Below are positions 59,498 through 64,000 of a stretch of 64,000 nucleotides of DNA, one piece after another. Source of the stretch: Asterochloris sp. CNOR1 (lineage: Eukaryota; Chlorophyta; Trebouxiophyceae; Trebouxiales; Trebouxiaceae). Each line of letters starts with the position of its first letter. Position 1 is the stretch's first letter. The DNA is taken from contig OZ017751.1 in the NCBI GenBank assembly GCA_963969365.1, positions 2,790,001 through 2,854,000 on the forward strand, written 5' to 3'. The notes beneath the pieces were generated by a model. That model did not search any database, had not been told where the DNA came from, and saw only the letters and a program-made list of their open reading frames with translations. The position numbers were made by a program, and so were the translations under genes.

Positions 59498-59604
59498 GAT
59501 GGAGGTTTGAACTACATGAACGACACCATTGAGCCTCTCACCCCATGGGAAGAAGGAAAGTTAAGGTGCCCTGCAGGGGCAATTAAGCAGAGGAAGGCCT
59601 CAGC
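59498..59604. promoter_or_regulatory. Very short divergent promoter gap
   Basis: Only 107 bases lie between the inferred start codons of the DExH helicase (minus) and the plastid-leader gene (plus). Both 5' UTRs and promoters must fit here or reach into the neighbour. No TATA box is seen. Confidence -1.
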
Positions 59605-62600
59605 ATGCTGCCCCACCATCCTGTCCAGCACGGCAATAATTCGCAGCTAATTGGTTGTTTTACTAGGCAACATATTCGCCCATGGCAGGCTCTGCATGCA
59701 GTGAGAGCCAGTCAAACAAAGGCTCAGCCATCTCCTAGACAGACCATTAAGATATCAGCACCACAGCCCCCCGCTTTCATTTCTCAGCCTGTGACCGTCA
59801 ATGTACAGCAACCAGACAGCAAGATCGAACGGGCAGCGCAACCCTGGTGGAGCACCTGGTACAGCTTGTATACACATGCATACATGGCCTGCACTGAGCT
59901 TCCTGTGCTGTTAAGCAGAGGGCAGGCTCATGACCGGTGCAGGTGTGGGGTCTCAAACGGAGTTTGGAGCGGCCAGGTGGCAGCCTTCTCCCCGGCCACA
60001 GGTGAGTGCTGCCCATCTGAAAGAGTCTTGCACCATGCCTTCTGCTCTCAACGACCCAAAGCCAGCGCCTCCCTGTTCTGCAGAAAAGCCTGCACCATGC
60101 CCCAGAGCTGGCCTGAGGGAACGCCGTTGCCTTAACTCTTGGCAACTGTTAGGGGCCCCTGTGTGCTTGCCCATGTTGATGGCAAGGTCTGGCGTCCTTG
60201 TTCTCACTGTTGTCCTTGTCTCATAGGTGAGGCTGAGGCACTCAGCCTGGGGGAAGACAAGAAGCCCATTCTGGACTTGTACACTCTGACCACAGAGGAG
60301 CGTGTCGCAGATGATGACACTGACGTAGTTATCAGGTGGGCCACCAGCCTAGGACCTGCATCAACAATGTTGCCAACGGCATATTCTCATGCTGAATGCA
60401 ACGTGCAGGCACTTCCACCTTGGCAGGATGTGTTGCGTTTCAGGACTGTGGACGCCTTGTACCACCCTGTTTTCTCTGTCTCTCAAATCCACCTGCAGGT
60501 GTCGGGCAGAGCTTCCTGCCTGACCTGCTATAGGTTCTGCAGCAATGCTGTAGCCAGCAGTCCCTGACATTCTTCCCTTGATGGAGCTAAGCTTGACAAA
60601 TGATGTTCTGCTGGCTGCAATGATCTGCCTCCCGCGTGGCCACCTGGCACAGCTCTGGGTCCAGGCGCTCTAGACCACATGCCATTCTGAGTCGCCCTGA
60701 CACTCCCCTCCTTGATCTGTGGAACTTGTAAAGGTTCAGCTGGTGCCCTGCAGGCGCTGCCGCCGGTGCCGCAACCCCCAGCAGTTGCAGATTGCCAGCT
60801 CCGGCTCTGCCTCCAGAATGAGCCGCGCACCAACCAGCACAGCAGCTGCTGGCTTGGCAGACCCTGATGCATGCGAACTAGACATTGACGAGCTGCCCTC
60901 AGAGCAGGAGGGCTTTGTGTACTTTGACGGTGGGTGCTTGTGGCAGCTTGGCTGACACTCTGGGCTGTTGGCTTCTATTGGGACACTTCTCTATTTGCAA
61001 CAGGTGTAGGCCTTGGGTCCTCTGATGTGAGGCCTACCTATGTGAGCATCCTGAAAGAGTGCCTGGCCTCTTGCCTGTGCTAGGTGACTACATCATAATC
61101 TGAGGGTCTCTGCTCTGGGAACGTGCACCAGCTGGGTGTACTGCAGAGCATTAGCACTGCCTGGACATTGTACGACAGGAGATGTACACCGTCCTGGAAG
61201 CCCAAGGCAGTGGCAGCCCTGCGTGCAGGTGGGGCCTACTCCAGGGGCCCCTTCCATCTGCGCAATGATGTGGACCAGGGGACTGCAGCGCAGAGCGCTG
61301 CGGAGGGCAGTGGAGGTGCAGTGCACCTAGGCAACGGCAGCAAGGCCAGCCCAGATGGGGACGAGGAGCCTGCCAGACCCGCCATTCATGCGGTGGAGCA
61401 GTGTCTCACCTGGGGAGGCGAGCAGCGCATCAGGCTGCACCTGACCCTGGCAGTGGCCCAAGATGGTCAGTAGCAGCAGCTGGCTGCAACTGCACTCTGC
61501 CAATGGTAATTGTGGGGCTAGCTGCTGCTCATGTTGCAATGCTCATTCACGGTGTCAAGCAAAGCCTCACCTGAGCATTCGAGCCAAGCTTCAGGCTGCG
61601 CCTGGCCCTGCCACCCGCCGAAAGCAGTGAGCCTGACACTGGCTGCACCTTGGGTGACGCCATGTATTATGAGGTTGCCTGCTGCTCATGGTGCTATGCT
61701 CTGTTGCTGCTGCTGGCCCTGGTCCTTGCATCAGACAATAGGCCCTCACATGCCATAGCAACCTGCCAGCGTGGATGGCCAGACTTGGCAGGATGAGACC
61801 AGATGACTGGGCGGTGCAGGTGGCCAGGAGCTCGCAGTGGATGTGCCGTGCCTGCAGGGTGGAAGCAGCTCTGACATGTGGGCTCATCTCGCTGCAGGCA
61901 GCCAGGAGCCCCCATTTGCTGCACCCACTGGTGAAGACCAGTCTGTGAGCAGCTTTACCCACAGCTTTGTGCTTCCAACGGTGCAGGCGGCCAGGAACTT
62001 GAGGTGGACGTGTTGCGCCTTCTGGTCTTCACGGAGGCCTGGGAAGGGCTGCTGCCTGCCCAGAGCAGCCACGATGAGCCTGCAGGCATGCTCCGCCCAA
62101 AACCGCTTCAACCTGCACCCCAGGTGTGACTGGAACATGCTCTTCTATCATGCTGCCAGATGGAGCAGAACAGGTCATGGCGGCACCTATGCCAGGTACC
62201 CCTGCCACACATGTCACTGGTCCAACCGAATTTGTGCGTCTCAGAAGGGGTGGAAGCTGGGCGAAGGCCCTTTTCCACCTTGGCCAGGGAGGCTTGGTTG
62301 CACAGGTCATGTCAGCGCCTGCGCCACTTAGCTCTCTGCCCACCTGTCAAGAGCCGCCTGTCAAGAGCCGCTGTCTCCTGCAACAGATGCCAGCTGAGCT
62401 ATCGTCTCGGCACTGGCCTCTTCTCCTGGTGCATGCAGACCCTTTCCTGCCTGCCCAGCTAGAAGCTGTTTGGTGGCGTCAGGCTGCTCCAGCTGGCCAT
62501 ATAGCTCAATACTCACACGTGCAGGATGCCACCCCTCCTACACAGCCCGAAACCAGCTCGTCCAATGGCAGTAGTGAAGGCAGCCCCAGGCTGCGTCAGC

Positions 62601-63654
62601 TGGCGGCCAACCCTCTGTCCCAGCAGGAGCGTGTCAGGGCAGAGGCCCTGGCAGGGCAATGGAAGGTGCTGGACCTCACAGCAGTGCCTATTGAGGAGAA
62701 GGATGTCCTCACAGGTGAGGTCGAGGGCACCTCTTTGCAGAGGAAGCGTTTGATGAGCTCTAATGCGTCTGTCAAGGCAAACCTACAAGTTGACTTGCGT
62801 GCTCAAGCACCTGGCAGGCTCCGCTGATTTGCTGGCCCTTGTCTTTGGCAGCAGGAGCCTCAAGTGAGCAGTCTTCTTGGGCACTTACTGTCACCCTGTC
62901 CAACCGTCCAACTTCCGCTTTCTGCAGGTGTGGTGCGCAAGGTGAACGTGTTCTTCAGCCAGCAGACCGAACAGACCTGGGACCCTCCAGCCAGCGCCTC
63001 TTTGTCCGAGGACGGTGCAGCCATCTGGCTGCCCCACAGGCTCATGGTAGAGCTGCGCATGGTGCCTGCGGTAGGTGAAGATGTGCCTGCACAATCTTCT
63101 GGCATATATGGACTTGCGTCAAGGCAGAGTGCAGCTTGTACATGCAAGCACGCAGCCTGCTGGCAGATCCAGGATGGAATTGCATGTGATGGTGCCTGCG
63201 GCTGGTGGCACTTTCTGCGCTTGAGTCTGATAAGTGGTGCGTGATGTATTTCCTTGAAAGCTTTTGGGGCTCAAGAGTGCAAGTTGGTCATGCATGCACT
63301 GAGTGTGCAGGCCTCCCAATACAGCTGCTGACTGATGATGCCTGGCAGGGGTTTCAGTCTGGCGCCTTGACTGGCCTGCTGTCAGAGTCAAGCATGTTGC
63401 GTCGTTGCTGCATCAATGCTGCTGTCGAGCTTCAGAGTGGCCTGCACTTGTCCCATGCACAGGTCAGCCGTGGAAATGATGGGGACAGTGAAGAGGGCAT
63501 GCAGGCCAGCAGCAGCCGGGGTCTCCTCATATCAACTGCTTTTCTGGCGCGTGACGGCATGCTGATCAGCATGCAGCGTGAGTACGACGCAGGAGGCAGC
63601 TTGACTGAGGTTCGTAGCCGCAGTGCTGTCAGGGGTGGCTGGGTGCCCATGTAG
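59605..63654 (+). CDS. Probable plastid protein, DUF3598-like, function unknown
   Basis: Exons in phase: 59605-59858, 59943-60001, 60227-60335, 60754-60929, 61229-61465, 61987-62123, 62525-62714, 62928-63070 and a last exon ending at 63654 (start ~63349 or 63463). The first exon is Ser/Gln/Pro-rich with HAVRASQTKAQPS, a plausible plastid import leader with a cut after VRA. The body carries NGVWSGQVAAFSPATGE, LYTLTTEERV, FVYFDGGAYSRGPFHL, TWGGEQRIRLHLTL, LRLLVFTEAWEGL and, near the end, REYDAGGSLTEVRS. The succession of a Gly-Val-Trp opening, a sheet-rich FVYFDG-SRGP segment and a C-terminal R-x-YD-x-x-G recalls the plant and cyanobacterial DUF3598 group; this is from memory and only moderately sure. 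It has no catalytic motif I can name. Intron 5 holds copies of the exon 6 start. Confidence -1.
61810..62030 (+). repeat. Ghost copies of exon 61987 start
   Basis: The real edge is GTGCAG|GCGGCCAGGAACTTGAGGTGG at 61987. At 61820 the intron has GTGCAGGTGGCCAGGAGCTC followed by GCAGTGGATGTGCCG, matching for about 35 bases; at 61895 there is GCTGCAGGCAGCCAGGAGCC. Steps are about 76 and 90 bases. Neither copy keeps the phase needed from exon 5. Confidence -1.
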
Positions 63655-64000
63655 ACAGGCATGACAACCATTGTTGCTGTATTATTTTGAACTGTGACCT
63701 CGGTCCTTTATGAAGCTTCCCTGCTCTAAGCAAAGGTGTGAATTGACTAAAAGTACATCAGGACCAGCACATGCGGGCCACACTGCCATGACGAGACTTT
63801 CAGGCCTCTCTTTGCTTTTCTGCACCATCACCTGACAACCTGATTCATGGAAATGTGAGGTCCACTCAACCTGCACGATATGAGGTTTGACTGTCTGAGC
63901 TGAAGTGGCTTTCTAGAGGGACCTGAGACATGCTTGTCTCTTTGGAGGCTTGACGCAGGCATGCTGAGTAGGAAGCAATTCCCAGGAAAAATGTCTGGTC
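63655..64000. other. 3' flank of the DUF3598-like gene
   Basis: About 350 bases after the last stop with no exon-like frame; presumably 3' UTR and the start of the next gap. No TGTAA was seen. A 64-codon minus frame (63876-63682) has no known motif. Confidence -1.

Noticed and set aside
1-64000. Transposons, old virus copies, tRNA or rRNA genes, CRISPR arrays
   Set aside because: I looked for polymerase, integrase, capsid and transposase motifs, long terminal repeats, tRNA B-box sequences and regular short repeats with spacers, and saw none that stand up.

Overview
The window is nuclear DNA from a photosynthetic eukaryote, most likely a chlorophyte (perhaps trebouxiophyte) green alga. The evidence is a plant-type ATG11, a plastid MEP-pathway enzyme (DXS) with a leader, a plant/animal-type DExH helicase, and genes cut into many short exons by GT(GAG)...(C)TGCAG introns. 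The lineage is inference; no rRNA, tRNA or organelle marker is present to fix it. I saw no transposase, reverse transcriptase, viral gene or CRISPR array.

Eight protein genes fill the window in strict alternation of strand: ATG11-like autophagy scaffold (minus, runs off the left edge), 26S proteasome subunit RPN3/PSMD3 (plus), DXS (minus), a GAF-like plus multi-membrane-span protein (plus), a secreted or type I membrane glycoprotein (minus), a coiled-coil protein ending in a CRAL-TRIO/BCH lipid-binding domain (plus), a C2H2-UBA-RWD DExH-box helicase of the DHX29/DHX57 group (minus, ~16 kb), and a plastid-leader protein resembling DUF3598 (plus). This gives four divergent promoter gaps (about 0.46, 0.37, 1.7 and 0.11 kb) and three convergent 3' gaps. 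ATG11 and RPN3, two arms of protein turnover, share one divergent gap.

The most striking signal is in the introns. In at least nine introns of seven genes, the sequence next to a real exon edge is repeated in decaying tandem copies, commonly about 85-120 bp apart. Each copy keeps a recognisable splice acceptor (or donor) and a ghost of the first or last part of the real exon. The clearest cases are 40.59-40.96 kb (five evenly spaced acceptors), 26.26-26.60 kb, 18.60-18.89 kb and 46.43-46.90 kb. This suggests introns here lengthen by repeated duplication of their own splice junctions.

Two other patterns recur. Three introns use GC-AG borders, supported by both reading phase and family alignment. 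Otherwise excellent, family-conserved exons in DXS, the CRAL-TRIO gene and the helicase are interrupted by one- or two-base shortages in G/C or GA runs, which looks more like uncorrected consensus errors than decay. Exon borders were read by eye from splice signals, phase and protein-family memory; no alignment or transcript data were available.
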